Source: Carnobacterium pleistocenium FTR1 (GTDB lineage Bacteria; Bacillota; Bacilli; Lactobacillales; Carnobacteriaceae). From it: 64,000 nt of DNA. The stretch covers positions 1,364,001 through 1,428,000 of the forward strand of contig NZ_JQLQ01000002.1 of assembly GCF_000744285.1 (NCBI RefSeq), read 5' to 3'. A program made the position numbers and the translations under genes. Shown here piece by piece: positions 50,049 through 60,908 of this stretch (the first letter of the stretch is position 1; every line of letters begins with the position of its first letter). The notes under the pieces were generated by a model, which ran no database searches, was not told where the DNA came from, and worked only from the letters and a program-made list of their open reading frames with translations.

Positions 50049-52133
50049 TCACTTAACCACTAATTTATCTACACTAGCAAAAGATAATACAAAATTAGAG
50101 ATCTTCATCAATAAAGCTAATCGATTATTACGAATAGCTTCATTGTCAGTCATGACCATATTTTCATTGAAAAATTCTTCAATCAACGGTTGCAACTGTT
50201 CAAACGCTTCATAGTTTTTGGCGCTGTCGTCTTTGTCGATCGATTTTATGATCTCTTCAAACGTTTCATGCAATACTTGTTCAGACTTCGTTTCAAACAA
50301 GTCAGTGTTTACTGTTAATTGGACTTGGTTAAGCAGTTCTTCACCCTTATTAGCCAGATTAACCACACGGGTCAATGCTTCAATAGTCGGTTTAAATAGT
50401 GCATCTGCTACATGGCTGTTGATAACACGCCCAGATTCGATTAATTTAAGCAAGTCTTCTTGACGAGAGCTTAAAGCTGCATCAACAACATCATGTCGTA
50501 CACTCTCTGCCGCTAATAATTGACGAATGCGAGCTTTGGTAAAATCTCCCACTTCCGTAGTGCTTGACTTATAGCCTTCGACCAAAGAGCTTTGTGCGAT
50601 AGCAGAAGTCATTAGAATATCTTTTTTTAATGAAACCATTGGGAAAATCCAATTTTTTGCTTCAATAATGCGAACAATCGCATAGGTTTGACGTCTCAAG
50701 GCATATGGATCATTTGATCCAGTTGGGATCATGCCAACCGCAAAGAAACTTAAGACACTTTCTAATTTATCTGCGATAGCTAAGACAGCTCCAACAGATG
50801 ATTGCGGAAGCTCTCCCTCACTTGAGACCGGCATGTAATGTTCTCTAATAGCTGCAGCTACACTTGGATTTTCTCCTTGCGCTAAAGCATACTTTTCACC
50901 CATGATCCCTTGTAATTCAGGGAATTCTCCAACCATATTGGTTACTAAATCAAATTTATAAATCTCAGATGCACGGTTTAAATCTTTTAATTCAGCAGTA
51001 GTCAGACCAACTTGTTTTCCGATTAGTTGAGCGATTGCTTGTACGCGGTTCATTTTTTCATAAATAGAACCAATTTTCTCATGGAACGTTACTTGTTTTA
51101 AGCGTTCCACACAGGCGGCTATGGTTAATTTTTGATCTTCTTCATAGAAAAAGCGACCATCATCTAAACGCGCAGTTAATACTTTTTCATTTCCCTTAGC
51201 AACAGTATCAATATGGTTGGCATTTCCATTACGAACGGAGATAAAGTAAGGTAAAATAGCCCCTTTGTTATCCTTTACTCCAAAATAGCGCTGATGATCT
51301 TTCATTGAAGTAATCAATACTTCTTCTGGCAGATCCAAGTATTTTTTATCAAATGAACCATAAAAGGCAGTCGGGTATTCAATCAGGTTATTCACTTCTT
51401 CTAGTAAATCTTCATCCAATGAAACAGACCATTGATTTTCGTTTATCAACTCTTCAATTTGGGTAACAATCATTTGTTTACGTTTTGCGCTATCCGCGAT
51501 AACAAAGACACTCTCCAACGTTTTTTCATAGTCCAACACATTAGCAAATGTCACTTCATGCCCTAAAAAGCGGTGACCGCGTGACGTGTTTGCTGTTTGG
51601 ATATCTAGTAATTTAAAAGGAATCACTTCTTCATCTAGCATAGCTGTCAACCAATGGAACGGGCGGATGTATCTAAATGAGTGGTTTGCCCAATGCATGC
51701 TTACTGGAAATGTTAGAGATGTGATCACTTTATCTAAATCAATCAAACTGTCATTAACGGTTTTTCCTGAAATGAATTTATCGACGTAAACGTAATCAAC
51801 CTCTTTGATTGATTTAAAATAAATATCATCAGGTGTTACTCCTTGTCCTCGGGCAAATCCTATGGCAGCTTTGCTCCAATTGCCGTCAGCATCTTGCGCT
51901 ATTTTTTTAGCAGGTCCTTTGACTGATTCTTGAATATCTTCTTGTTTCTCTGCAATATCCTTAACAATGACTGCTAGTCGTCGTGGAGTCGAAAAAGGAA
52001 TGACTTCTCCATGAGCTAAACGTTTTTCTTTTAAAAAGGCAGTTATTTTTTGGACTAATTGTTCACTGCTTGGGGTAACGATATGAGCAGGAATTTCTTC
52101 TAAACCAATTTCTAACAATAGATTCTTAGTCAT
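50049..52133 (-). CDS. glyS: Glycyl-tRNA synthetase beta subunit
   Basis: 694 residues, full length. N terminus [14 protein letters not shown], central [11 protein letters not shown] and [15 protein letters not shown]-terminal anticodon-binding helices. Forms the alpha2-beta2 enzyme that charges tRNA-Gly with glyQ, which ends one base before its start. Confidence 0.98.
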   Translation of the reverse strand: MTKNLLLEIGLEEIPAHIVTPSSEQLVQKITAFLKEKRLAHGEVIPFSTPRRLAVIVKDIAEKQEDIQESVKGPAKKIAQDADGNWSKAAIGFARGQGVTPDDIYFKSIKEVDYVYVDKFISGKTVNDSLIDLDKVITSLTFPVSMHWANHSFRYIRPFHWLTAMLDEEVIPFKLLDIQTANTSRGHRFLGHEVTFANVLDYEKTLESVFVIADSAKRKQMIVTQIEELINENQWSVSLDEDLLEEVNNLIEYPTAFYGSFDKKYLDLPEEVLITSMKDHQRYFGVKDNKGAILPYFISVRNGNANHIDTVAKGNEKVLTARLDDGRFFYEEDQKLTIAACVERLKQVTFHEKIGSIYEKMNRVQAIAQLIGKQVGLTTAELKDLNRASEIYKFDLVTNMVGEFPELQGIMGEKYALAQGENPSVAAAIREHYMPVSSEGELPQSSVGAVLAIADKLESVLSFFAVGMIPTGSNDPYALRRQTYAIVRIIEAKNWIFPMVSLKKDILMTSAIAQSSLVEGYKSSTTEVGDFTKARIRQLLAAESVRHDVVDAALSSRQEDLLKLIESGRVINSHVADALFKPTIEALTRVVNLANKGEELLNQVQLTVNTDLFETKSEQVLHETFEEIIKSIDKDDSAKNYEAFEQLQPLIEEFFNENMVMTDNEAIRNNRLALLMKISNFVLSFASVDKLVVK

Positions 52134-52134
52134 A

Positions 52135-53046
52135 TTAGTTTACCTCCTTAGTTTCGATAGTTTGGCCTTGAAGCAGAGGGAAACCTAATTTTTCGCGTTC
52201 TGTAACAAACGCTTTTGCGATTGAACGGGCCATATTCCGAATACGGGCTAAATATCCTGCACGTTCTGTGACCGATACTGCTCCCCTTGCATCTAATAAA
52301 TTAAAGGTATGGCTACACTTTAAAACATAATCGTAGGCAGGATGAACTAGACCTGCTTTAATTTGAGCTAGAGCTTCTTTTTCATATTCATTAAATAACA
52401 TCAAAAGTAATTCTTGATTGCTATTTTCAAAAGCATATTTTGAATGTTCGTATTCAGGTTGAATAAATATTTCACCGTATTTCACGCCTTTTGTCCACTC
52501 GATGTCATAAACACTATCGACATCTTGAATGTATGACGCTAAACGTTCTAGTCCGTATGTGATTTCACTTGTTACAGGGCTGCATTCTAACCCACCAACT
52601 TGTTGGAAGTAGGTAAATTGCGTAATTTCCATTCCATCTAACCAAACTTCCCAGCCTAAACCAGCGCAACCCATTGAAGGATTTTCCCAGTTGTCTTCAA
52701 CGAAACGAATATCATGTTCCAAAGGATCGATTCCTAATAAACGCAGACTGCCTAAATAAAGTTCTTGAATATTATCCGGTGATGGTTTCATAACTACTTG
52801 AAACTGATGATGTTGAAATAAGCGGTTTGGATTTTCGCCATAACGGCCGTCAGCTGGACGTCTTGAAGGTTCTACATATGCAGCATTCCATGGTTCAGGT
52901 CCAATCGCACGCAAGAATGTATAAGGGCTCATCGTTCCTGCCCCTTTTTCTGTATCGTAGGATTGAAGCAGCAAGCAGCCTTGATCTGACCAATATTTTT
53001 GTAACGTTAAAATGATTTCTTGAAATGTTAGACTATTTTCTTTCAT
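52135..53046 (-). CDS. glyQ: Glycyl-tRNA synthetase alpha subunit
   Basis: 303 residues, catalytic subunit of class [22 protein letters not shown] and [21 protein letters not shown] are the conserved active-site blocks, [14 protein letters not shown] another. First gene of glyQS, behind a T-box leader. ATG 53046 behind AAGGAGAATGC. Confidence 0.98.
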   Translation of the reverse strand: MKENSLTFQEIILTLQKYWSDQGCLLLQSYDTEKGAGTMSPYTFLRAIGPEPWNAAYVEPSRRPADGRYGENPNRLFQHHQFQVVMKPSPDNIQELYLGSLRLLGIDPLEHDIRFVEDNWENPSMGCAGLGWEVWLDGMEITQFTYFQQVGGLECSPVTSEITYGLERLASYIQDVDSVYDIEWTKGVKYGEIFIQPEYEHSKYAFENSNQELLLMLFNEYEKEALAQIKAGLVHPAYDYVLKCSHTFNLLDARGAVSVTERAGYLARIRNMARSIAKAFVTEREKLGFPLLQGQTIETKEVN

Positions 53047-53099
53047 TATAGCATTCTCCTTTTTATTTCAAATTATATTGGTTAGCTAAAAAAATATAC

Positions 53100-53318
53100 A
53101 AAAAAAGTCCCTATGCTGACAGTTAGTCATCAGCATAGGGACGATAATACAATCGCGGTTCCACCCTAATTCTAGTTTACTAAAAACTAGCATCTTTTTT
53201 ATTGAACAGCTCCAGAAGGCCTTTCAAAATTTTGTCTATATTTGGCTCGCACTATCCCAAATTCGCTCATATAGAGGTGAAATTTTTACTTTTTTCTTTC
53301 ATCGCTGGTTATTCAGTT
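53100..53318 (-). promoter_or_regulatory. T-box leader controlling glyQS
   Basis: Minus-strand leader of about 220 bases. It contains the T-box AGGGTGGAACCGCG (53152-53165), which pairs to form the antiterminator. The terminator follows: GTCCCTATGCTGA / TCAGCATAGGGAC then a run of seven T (53101-53143). Stem I lies at about 53190-53315; a GGC triplet near 53219-53221 would be the glycine specifier (inferred). Uncharged tRNA-Gly opens transcription. Confidence 0.93.
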
Positions 53319-53324
53319 GTTTCT

Positions 53325-53354
53325 ATCATAGCTTGTAACAAGAACTTTTGTCAA
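53325..53354 (-). promoter_or_regulatory. glyQS promoter
   Basis: Minus-strand TTGACA (53349-53354), 18-base spacer, TATGAT (53325-53330). The -35 box overlaps the last codons of recO. Confidence 0.8.
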
Positions 53355-54166
53355 TCATTACTTTCATTCTCATCAAGTGTTTCATCAGGAGTAACTTTTC
53401 TATCAATCAAAAGGTTGCCCCACGTATACATCTGATCAATGAATTTTTTACTCTTCAACTTAATTCCAACCGATTCGTCATAGATAAGGTCGATCAATGT
53501 CCTGATTTCTCGTTTCGTCTCTTCTTTAACCGTAATAGAGCCTAATTGATCTAACGAAATAGCTGAAAATAAACGCACGAAATGAATCGCTCTTTGGCTA
53601 GAATGGTACCGATAACGGTCTAGCTGCCAATGTTCTTGACATAATAATCCACCATAGCTGCCAGAATAGTCAAACGGGCCTTCAGTTTTCCCACAGATAC
53701 GGCAACCTCTTAATTCCGGAGAAACACCAAAGTAAGGCAGAATTTGGATTTCAAAGATATTGACTACTATTTCCGGATCTGTTTCTTCATTGATTTCGGT
53801 TAAACAGCGGTCGATTTTATGAAACAACGTTCCATCTACAATACCATCATCTAAAGCCGCATCTGCTAAACTTAAGATATATGTCGCGTAGGCATTCAAA
53901 AAAATATCCGTTTGCATACTTTTATATTGATCAACTTCTTTTACATCTCGTATAAAACACAGTCCCGTGTCTCGCATATCGGCTATATAAGTTGCTTTTG
54001 TAAAGGGCAATACCGCAGTTCTAAGTTTGTTTTTTTGCTTTCGAGCTCCTTTGACAAAAAACATTCTTTTCCCAAAACGATTTGTAAATAATTTGACTAA
54101 TTGATCATTTTCACGATGGTTTCGTACAGATAACACAATGCCTTCTACTTCTTCTATTTGAGCCAT
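53351..54166 (-). CDS. recO: DNA repair protein RecO
   Basis: 271 residues. N-terminal OB fold (EEVEGIVLSVRNHRENDQLVKLF) and C-terminal zinc-binding helical domain with CRICGK and LLCQEHW. Loads RecA on SSB-coated DNA with RecR. Follows era with a terminator between. Confidence 0.95.
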   Translation of the reverse strand: MAQIEEVEGIVLSVRNHRENDQLVKLFTNRFGKRMFFVKGARKQKNKLRTAVLPFTKATYIADMRDTGLCFIRDVKEVDQYKSMQTDIFLNAYATYILSLADAALDDGIVDGTLFHKIDRCLTEINEETDPEIVVNIFEIQILPYFGVSPELRGCRICGKTEGPFDYSGSYGGLLCQEHWQLDRYRYHSSQRAIHFVRLFSAISLDQLGSITVKEETKREIRTLIDLIYDESVGIKLKSKKFIDQMYTWGNLLIDRKVTPDETLDENESND

Positions 54167-54197
54167 TTAGAAACCCCCTACGATACGATCTTTATTT

Positions 54198-54234
54198 AAA
54201 AAAACAAACCATAATGATATGGTTTGTTTTTTTT
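54198..54234 (-). terminator. Terminator between era and recO
   Basis: AAAACAAACCAT / ATGGTTTGTTTT stem flanked by A and T runs; works in both directions. Confidence 0.85.
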
Positions 54235-54249
54235 AATGGTCAGTACTTT

Positions 54250-55158
54250 TTAGTAATCATCTTTACGGTAACCGTAGTCTTGCAGACTCGATTGACGGTC
54301 ACGCCAATCTTTTTGAACTTTTACCCATAAATCAAGATAAATTTTGTCTCCTAATAACACTTCGATATCTCTTCTAGCTCGGATACCGATATCTTTCAGC
54401 ATTTTCCCGCCTTTGCCAATAATGATACCTTTTTGACTTGAACGTTCAACAATGATTGCTGCATGCACTTGAACTTTACCTAATTCATTTCGTTGCATAC
54501 TCTCCACTACTACAGCGACAGAGTGAGGAACTTCTTCTCTCGTTAATTCAAGAACTTTTTCACGAATCAGTTCAGAAACAATAAAATACTCAGGATGATC
54601 TGTTACTTGGTCATCCGGATAAAATTGAGGTCCCTCTGGAAGATAGTTCTGCAATTCAGCCAGTAATGTATCTACGTTGTTTCCAACTGAAGCTGAAATC
54701 GGAATAACTTGCGCAAAGTCGACCAATGAACGATAATCCTCAATAATTGGCAATAGTTGATCGGGATTAATTTTATCGATTTTATTAAGCACTAAAAATA
54801 CTGGGCTTTTAGCGGTTTTTAATCTTTCCATAATAAAATTATCACCAGGGCCACGTTTTTCAGCCACGTTTACCATAAATAAAATAACATCGACTTCTCT
54901 AAATGCACTGAAAGCTGAACTAACCATGAAATCTCCTAGACGATGTTTAGGTTTGTGGATACCAGGAGTATCGATGAATACAATTTGTGATTCTGGAGTA
55001 GTATAAATACCCTGAATTTTATTTCTTGTTGTTTGTGCTTTGTCGCTCATGATTGCTATTTTTTGTCCAACAATTTTATTCAATAACGTTGATTTTCCTA
55101 CATTTGGACGTCCTACGATTGAAACAAAACCTGATTTATGTTCATTATTATTTTTCAT
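54250..55158 (-). CDS. era: Ribosome assembly GTPase Era
   Basis: 302 residues. G1 [11 protein letters not shown]3 DTPG, G4 NKID, then a KH domain with [11 protein letters not shown] that binds 16S rRNA 3' end. Overlaps cdd by one base. Confidence 0.98.
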   Translation of the reverse strand: MKNNNEHKSGFVSIVGRPNVGKSTLLNKIVGQKIAIMSDKAQTTRNKIQGIYTTPESQIVFIDTPGIHKPKHRLGDFMVSSAFSAFREVDVILFMVNVAEKRGPGDNFIMERLKTAKSPVFLVLNKIDKINPDQLLPIIEDYRSLVDFAQVIPISASVGNNVDTLLAELQNYLPEGPQFYPDDQVTDHPEYFIVSELIREKVLELTREEVPHSVAVVVESMQRNELGKVQVHAAIIVERSSQKGIIIGKGGKMLKDIGIRARRDIEVLLGDKIYLDLWVKVQKDWRDRQSSLQDYGYRKDDY

Positions 55159-55568
55159 TAAACCATATCCTCCGATTTAAAAGCTCCGGGCAGCAATTCG
55201 CCAACCGTTGTCAATTGTTTATTTCCTTTATTATTCGTTAGCAAAACAGGCATTTCTGGTCCACAAAATTCTGCCAGTACTTGTCTGCATGCCCCACAAG
55301 GTGAAATTGGACCATCTGTATCGCCGGTTACTACCAAGTACTCAAACGTATTTTTCCCTTCAGAAACGGCTTTGAAAATTGCAGTGCGTTCTGCACAATT
55401 GGTTAGACCAAAAGAAGCATTTTCAATATTGCATCCTGAAAAAATTTCTCCTTCTTTTGTTAAAAGAGCTGCTCCAACTGGAAAGTGGGAATAAGGAACA
55501 TAAGCTTTTTCTAACATATCTGTTGCTTTATTGATTAGTTCTTCGACTTTTTGATCTGTAGCGTGCAT
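55158..55568 (-). CDS. cdd: Cytidine deaminase
   Basis: 136 residues, tetrameric type. Zinc and catalytic motifs [18 protein letters not shown] and [10 protein letters not shown]. Pyrimidine salvage. Located between dgkA and era, as in Bacillus. Confidence 0.97.
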   Translation of the reverse strand: MHATDQKVEELINKATDMLEKAYVPYSHFPVGAALLTKEGEIFSGCNIENASFGLTNCAERTAIFKAVSEGKNTFEYLVVTGDTDGPISPCGACRQVLAEFCGPEMPVLLTNNKGNKQLTTVGELLPGAFKSEDMV

Positions 55569-55583
55569 AAATGTTGCTCCCCT

Positions 55584-55979
55584 TTAAGATAGAATTTGCC
55601 ATAGTTTAGGTAAAATAATAATTGCTGCTACAATAATGGCAAATCCTGCTGTAACTAAAACAGCAGCCGCTGCCATATCTTTGGCCTTCTTTGCTAACGG
55701 ATGATATTGTTCTCCTGTAGTTAAGTCGACTACATTCTCAATTACAGTATTCCAAACTTCCATTATGATCACTAAAAAGATACTAAAAATAACCCATAGC
55801 CATTCATTGCTAGCTAAATTAAGAAAAGCACACAATATCAAAACGACTGAACCAATTAAAAGATGTGAGCGCATATTTCTTTCTTCTTGAAACGCAGTTA
55901 AAATTCCTTTAAAGGCGTATTTAAAAGAGTTTAAAAATGCAGAATTTTTCCCAACTTCCCCTTTATCTTTTAAGTCCAT
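55584..55979 (-). CDS. dgkA: Diacylglycerol/undecaprenol kinase
   Basis: 131 residues, three membrane helices, with EVWNTVIENVVDL as active-site motif. In Gram-positives this enzyme phosphorylates undecaprenol. Overlaps ybeY by 17 bases. Confidence 0.93.
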   Translation of the reverse strand: MDLKDKGEVGKNSAFLNSFKYAFKGILTAFQEERNMRSHLLIGSVVLILCAFLNLASNEWLWVIFSIFLVIIMEVWNTVIENVVDLTTGEQYHPLAKKAKDMAAAAVLVTAGFAIIVAAIIILPKLWQILS

Positions 55980-56439
55980 AAGCTTCTAGTATCTCTTTCT
56001 GCAGCCCAAACATTTCTTTTTCATCTTCAGGATCCATATGATCATACCCATTCAGATGCAAAAAACCATGTAAAGCAAGGAATCCTAATTCTCGATCAAA
56101 AGAATGTCCATATTCAATGGCTTGGCTCGCGGTTTTATCAACTGAAATGATAATGTCGCCAATGTTCCTTGGCATCGGTTCTTCCAAATCATCAAAGTTG
56201 ATTGTTAGTTCATCTTCTACTTCATCTTCAATTGCAAAACTAATAACATCCGTAGACTGATCTTTTCCACGATAAGTCTTATTAATTTTTTGAATAGCGT
56301 CATCCTCAACAAAACTTACTGACATTTCTGTATCATCTGGCAACTTTAAATGATTTCCAGCAAACTCTAATAAGGAATTGACTAGTTCTTTCTGTTCTGT
56401 TGTAATTCGGTTTGTTTCATCATACAAATCTAATTCCAT
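55963..56439 (-). CDS. ybeY: Endoribonuclease YbeY
   Basis: 158 residues. Zinc motif HGFLHLNGYDH near the C terminus, preceded by RDLxxI-type block IGDIIISVDKT. Needed for 16S rRNA maturation and ribosome quality control. Start is probably ATG 56439 (MELDLYDETN), matching relatives, although the AAAGGAG signal is closer to a GTG at 56454. Confidence 0.93.
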   Translation of the reverse strand: MELDLYDETNRITTEQKELVNSLLEFAGNHLKLPDDTEMSVSFVEDDAIQKINKTYRGKDQSTDVISFAIEDEVEDELTINFDDLEEPMPRNIGDIIISVDKTASQAIEYGHSFDRELGFLALHGFLHLNGYDHMDPEDEKEMFGLQKEILEAYGLKR

Positions 56440-56466
56440 AGGTATTATTCCCACTCCTTTTTTAAT

Positions 56467-58695
56467 TTACTCTTTCACGCTCAGTTGGTCATTCTTTTTT
56501 AAAGTCGGATATTCGATCCTCGAATGGAATGTACCATTTAACCCTTCACATATGGATTTTTCAACTATCTTCAATTCTTGTAAAGAAATGGAACACTCAT
56601 TAAACTGACCATCCGTAATTCTTCCATTAATTAAATTATGAACGAAATTTTCAATGGTCTCTTTAGTTGGATGCGACATGGCCCTTACAGCTGCCTCAGC
56701 ACTGTCAGCGATATTGATAACTGCTGCTTCTTTTGTCTGTGGATTTGGACCAGGATACCTAAAATCACTCTCAGCTACAGTATCGTCTTTTTCTTTAGCT
56801 ACCACATAAAAAAATTTCATAAGTGTCGTTCCATGATGCTGAGCACAAATATCAATGATTGATTGAGGTAACTTAGCTTTTTCTAGCATTTTCACACCTT
56901 CAGAAACATGACCAAAAATAATTTCTTTACTTTCAAAAGGAGTCAACAGGTTATGTGGATTTTCCATTCCAGGAGGTAAATTCTCTATAAAAAAGAGTGA
57001 ATGACGCAATTTACCAACATCATGATAATAACAAGCTACTCGAGCGAATAATGAATCTCCTCCAATTGCACCAACAGCATTTGCACTTAAGTTGGCTACC
57101 ATCAAACTATGATGATAAGTACCCGGAGCCTTTGTCAGCAATTCTTTTAATAAAGGATTATTGGGATTGGATAATTCAGTTAACGTTAAAACAGCATTTT
57201 CACTAAAAATAACTTCAACGTATGGCGATAGCAGGACAGCCATAAAATAAGAAATAATGCCACTGGATAAAGCATATATTACCATTAAAAAGACCTGTTG
57301 AGACCATAGATGAATATTTAAGTATAAGATAAAGGAACTGATAAACAAGGCATTAAAGACTGTTACCCAAATGAAGCTTGACCAAAACTGGTTTGTGATT
57401 TTGGTGCGCGTGATCATTGTACCCATCATACCGCTTAATAGATAAAACAGAACTAATATAATACTAAAACTTGTTCCTGAATCAGGACTAAAAATAAAGA
57501 TAGAAAACGCAGCAGTGAATCCATTAGCTAATATTCCAAAACGTCTTCCGCCAAATGATGTCAGCAAAATGGTTACCAATGCAGCAGGATATAAAAAACC
57601 TATGTATTCTACATCAGCATTTTGAATCAACTGCAAACCTTTCATCAATAATAGTGAGATTACCATAATAATTGAGTAAAAGGTAATTTGGCGTCCGTGC
57701 TCTATCCTATTTTCTTTTCTGGTTTTTCCTAAATAAAACAATAACAGAGCTTGAGTGAAAATTAAAACGATTAAACCATACAAGGCTTGTCTAGAAGAAT
57801 TATTATCCAGCAAACCCAACAATTCAAGCTGATGCATGTTATTACTGTCGACTACATGTCCTTCTTGAATAATTACCTGACCTTGTAAAATTAATGATGG
57901 TTGAACATTCGCCATTGCTTCTTCAATTTCTTGCTCGGTAGCAATTTCATTGTAACTATTATTCTCAACAATTGCATTGTCAACGATTAATCCGGCTACT
58001 CTTTGCATGTCTGAGTCTAAATCAGAATAATCTAAATTATTATTTGCTTCCAGTTTAACTTCATTTAGTTCTTCACTTTTTATCGGTTGAGACATAAATT
58101 CGGAAACTACTGAGACAATTGATTCCTTCATACTAGTTAAACTAGCTTCATCTGCTGCTAATAAATCTAAGATAGCCCAATCGGGGAACTGCTCAATAAA
58201 AGCGGTTGTAGAATCATCCAGATTGTTCAATTTTTCTTTGAATAACCTTAATAGTTCATCATCTGCTAATTCAGCTACTTTTACCTCTGATAATTGTTGA
58301 GAGGATACCGAAGAATTATCTTCTGAAGCTTTTTTTCTGGCTTCTTTTAAATCTGCTTCATATATTTTATTTGCCTCTTGAATAGTCTCATCAAGAGTAG
58401 CAAACAAAATTTCTATTTCTGATGTTTGAATATCTTTTAAGTCAGCATTATACGTATACACAGGAGAAACGGTTGTAGCAACTGTTTCTTTATTTGCTTT
58501 TGTTTTCTCTGTGTCTTCAACCGTTGCATTGGCACGTATTGTTTCTTCTGCTACTTGAAAAAGTTCGATGTCTAGAGCTTTTGGTTTAACAGCACTATAC
58601 ATGATTGAAAATAAAATGATAGATGTAAGCAAGAGAATAGAAGGAATATATAATTTTCCCATTTTTTTCTGAAGGCGTATTAAGTTTCTTCGCAT
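56467..58695 (-). CDS. pgpH: Cyclic-di-AMP phosphodiesterase PgpH (7TM-HD)
   Basis: 742 residues. An N-terminal membrane helix, a large external 7TMR-HD extracellular domain (about 50-300), seven membrane helices (about 305-500) and a C-terminal HD domain with ACYYHDVGKLRHS and CAQHHGTTL. It degrades c-di-AMP and so affects potassium and osmotic control. Four bases after phoH. Confidence 0.94.
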   Translation of the reverse strand: MRRNLIRLQKKMGKLYIPSILLLTSIILFSIMYSAVKPKALDIELFQVAEETIRANATVEDTEKTKANKETVATTVSPVYTYNADLKDIQTSEIEILFATLDETIQEANKIYEADLKEARKKASEDNSSVSSQQLSEVKVAELADDELLRLFKEKLNNLDDSTTAFIEQFPDWAILDLLAADEASLTSMKESIVSVVSEFMSQPIKSEELNEVKLEANNNLDYSDLDSDMQRVAGLIVDNAIVENNSYNEIATEQEIEEAMANVQPSLILQGQVIIQEGHVVDSNNMHQLELLGLLDNNSSRQALYGLIVLIFTQALLLFYLGKTRKENRIEHGRQITFYSIIMVISLLLMKGLQLIQNADVEYIGFLYPAALVTILLTSFGGRRFGILANGFTAAFSIFIFSPDSGTSFSIILVLFYLLSGMMGTMITRTKITNQFWSSFIWVTVFNALFISSFILYLNIHLWSQQVFLMVIYALSSGIISYFMAVLLSPYVEVIFSENAVLTLTELSNPNNPLLKELLTKAPGTYHHSLMVANLSANAVGAIGGDSLFARVACYYHDVGKLRHSLFFIENLPPGMENPHNLLTPFESKEIIFGHVSEGVKMLEKAKLPQSIIDICAQHHGTTLMKFFYVVAKEKDDTVAESDFRYPGPNPQTKEAAVINIADSAEAAVRAMSHPTKETIENFVHNLINGRITDGQFNECSISLQELKIVEKSICEGLNGTFHSRIEYPTLKKNDQLSVKE

Positions 58696-58699
58696 TCAT

Positions 58700-59725
58700 T
58701 CACTTCCTAGTCGTTTTTTCTGCACTTGATTTTTCAGCATCGTTTTTTTTAACTTCATTCAGGTTTTTTTCATTGCTATAAGCATCAATAATACTCGCTA
58801 CTACCGGATGACGGACTACATCATTCGAATCAAATTGGACAAAATTTACACGCTTGATTTGTTGTAAAACCTTTTCAGCATGAACGAGTCCGCTCATAGC
58901 TCCTCTTGGTAAATCAATTTGAGTAACATCTCCATTTACGATCATCTTTGAACCAAAACCCAAACGAGTAAGAAACATTTTCATTTGAGCTTTTGTTGTA
59001 TTTTGTGCTTCATCAAGAATAACAAAAGCATCTTCCAATGTCCGCCCTCTCATATAGGCTAACGGAGCAATTTCAATAACATTCCTATCCATTAGACGCG
59101 TTGTGTGCTCTACACCAAATACATTGTACAAGGCGTCATAGATTGGACGTAGATAAGGATCTACTTTTTCTTTCAAATCGCCTGGTAAAAACCCAAGATT
59201 TTCGCCTGCTTCAACTGCTGGACGAGTTAGAATAATTTTTTTCACTTCACCTTTTTTCATAGCAGCAACAGCCATCACTACTGCCAAATAAGTTTTACCG
59301 GTTCCTGCTGGGCCTATTCCAAATGTGATATCATTTTTTTTAATTGATTGGATATATTCACGCTGACCGAATGTTTTTGCCCGAATAGGTTTTCCAGCAT
59401 GATCTTTTCCAATTTCATCTTCATACATACTTATAAAGAAATGCAGCGTATTATTTTTTGCCATTTTGATGGCAGTAATGACATCGGATGAGCCTATAAT
59501 AATTGAGCGTTTTATTAATTCTTGTAATTGATTAAGGATTTCTTCAACCATAGCTGTGTTTTCTTCTGTACCAACAATTTCTATATGGCTACCACGGCTG
59601 TTAATAACAACTTCCATTGAGTCTTCTAATAAAGCTAAATGTTTATCTTGAGCACCAAATAGAATAGCTGTAGTATCTTCGTTTTTCAAATTTACTAAAC
59701 GGGGTTCGTTCATTAAGTTAGTCAA
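58700..59725 (-). CDS. phoH: PhoH-family ATPase
   Basis: 341 residues from TTG 59725 (AAGGAG upstream at slightly long distance). RecA-like ATPase with Walker A GPAGTGKTY and AFVILDEAQNTT as Walker B; N-terminal KH-like part (VVINSRGSHIEIVG). Probably RNA-associated, fits the neighbouring ybeY. The longer frame to 59773 lacks a ribosome binding site. Confidence 0.92.
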   Translation of the reverse strand: MTNLMNEPRLVNLKNEDTTAILFGAQDKHLALLEDSMEVVINSRGSHIEIVGTEENTAMVEEILNQLQELIKRSIIIGSSDVITAIKMAKNNTLHFFISMYEDEIGKDHAGKPIRAKTFGQREYIQSIKKNDITFGIGPAGTGKTYLAVVMAVAAMKKGEVKKIILTRPAVEAGENLGFLPGDLKEKVDPYLRPIYDALYNVFGVEHTTRLMDRNVIEIAPLAYMRGRTLEDAFVILDEAQNTTKAQMKMFLTRLGFGSKMIVNGDVTQIDLPRGAMSGLVHAEKVLQQIKRVNFVQFDSNDVVRHPVVASIIDAYSNEKNLNEVKKNDAEKSSAEKTTRK

Positions 59726-59882
59726 ACAAACAACACTCTCCTTTTTCTTTCTATAGTTTAAAGAATAGCACATTTTTCGTTTAAAATGAAGCTTTCCTTC
59801 TTAGATGGGAGACTGATACTTACGTGACTATCATTTTTAGTGTTGCTAAACAATTTAATTAACTGACTCATCCAAAATTTCC

Positions 59883-59994
59883 AGAGGAATAGCGTTGCTT
59901 CTAGCTATGTAGAGGATTTTATAGCTTCGCGGGCAACTATGTTTATTTGTAAAAGAAATTTCCTCTTGAAGACTCTACACCATTTGACGTAGAG
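59883..59994. ncRNA. Candidate structured element upstream of phoH
   Basis: Three nested stems: AGAGGAA (59883-59889) / TTCCTCT (59960-59966), GTTGC (59894-59898) / GCAAC (59933-59937) and AGCTAT (59903-59908) / ATAGCT (59921-59926), followed by CTCTAC / GTAGAG (59973-59994). It matches no RNA family I recognise. It may be an untranslated RNA, a leader or a mobile repeat. Confidence 0.4.
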
Positions 59995-60019
59995 CCCATT
60001 TAAGCATTAAAGGTAAAAA

Positions 60020-60050
60020 AAAAGATAAAGTTAAGAGATACCTTAACTTT
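60020..60050 (-). terminator. Terminator of rpsU-yqeY
   Basis: AAAGTTAAG (60027-60035) / CTTAACTTT (60042-60050), then a T-rich run on the minus strand. Confidence 0.88.
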
Positions 60051-60079
60051 ACCTTTTTCAAAAGATTATTGCTTATCTT

Positions 60080-60526
60080 TTAAGCATTCAATAATTCTTT
60101 TACTAATCGATTTACTTCGTTACCGTCTGCTTTACCTTTTGTTAAAGGCATAACAACTCCCATAACACTTCCAAAATCTTTCATAGATTTAGCATCTACC
60201 TTAGTAATCGCTTCTTGAATGATCGCTTTAAGCTCGTTTTCAGAAAGTTGTTGAGGTAAATAGTTTCCAACGATATGAATAGCTGCTTCTGTTTGTTCAA
60301 CTAAGTCTTCTCGACCAGCATCTTTAAACTCTACAAGAGATTCACGTCGTTGTTTCATTTCGCGAGAAAGAACTGTTAACTCTTCATCCTCACTTAATTC
60401 ATTACCTTTGCTGATTTGATCATTTTGCAATGCAGCTTTTAACATGCGCATAACAGCTAAAGATTCTTTATCTCTGGCTTTCATCGCAATTTTAATGTCG
60501 TCATTAATGGTTTCTAAAAGTGACAA
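60080..60526 (-). CDS. yqeY: GatB/YqeY-domain protein
   Basis: 148 residues. SLLETINDDIKIAMKARDKESLAVMRMLKAAL at the start and DFGSVMGVVMPLTKGKADGNEVNRLVKELL at the end define YqeY. tRNA-binding domain also found in GatB; function unclear. Follows rpsU. Confidence 0.95.
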   Translation of the reverse strand: MSLLETINDDIKIAMKARDKESLAVMRMLKAALQNDQISKGNELSEDEELTVLSREMKQRRESLVEFKDAGREDLVEQTEAAIHIVGNYLPQQLSENELKAIIQEAITKVDAKSMKDFGSVMGVVMPLTKGKADGNEVNRLVKELLNA

Positions 60527-60559
60527 GACTTTCCCACCCTCAATTCTAAAAGCTTTTGA

Positions 60560-60733
60560 CTAGAATTTACGTTTTCTAGCTGCTTCAGATTTTTTCTTAC
60601 GTTTCACACTTGGTTTTTCATAGAATTCGCGTTTACGAGCTTCTTGTAAAGTACCTGTTTTTGAAACGGAACGTTTAAAGCGACGAAGAGCATCATCAAG
60701 AGATTCATTTTTCTTAAGAACTGTTTTTGACAT
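60560..60733 (-). CDS. rpsU: 30S ribosomal protein S21
   Basis: 57 residues, very basic: [20 protein letters not shown] start, [13 protein letters not shown], end AARKRKF. Last protein to join the 30S subunit. ATG 60733 behind GGAGGGAGGG. Confidence 0.98.
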   Translation of the reverse strand: MSKTVLKKNESLDDALRRFKRSVSKTGTLQEARKREFYEKPSVKRKKKSEAARKRKF

Positions 60734-60822
60734 ATTAGATTCCCTCCCTCCGTGCTTGAATAAGTAACTGTTATTTAGAATACACTAATAAATTACTGCA
60801 TTCATAAACACTGTCCTTACTT

Positions 60823-60851
60823 ATTATATCGAATGTATTTTTTCACGTCAA
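60823..60851 (-). promoter_or_regulatory. rpsU-yqeY promoter
   Basis: Minus-strand TTGACG (60846-60851), 17-base spacer, TATAAT (60823-60828); leader about 80 bases. Confidence 0.82.
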
Positions 60852-60908
60852 TACAACTTTTCCATATTTTAATAAAAATCAACAGTTTATTGCCTTTTTT
60901 CTCATTAT

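Larger units (their letters stand above)
59726..60079. other. Intergenic region phoH-yqeY
   Basis: 354 bases without a gene. It contains the nested-stem element at 59883-59994 and the yqeY terminator at 60027-60050; otherwise nothing recognised. Confidence 0.6.
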
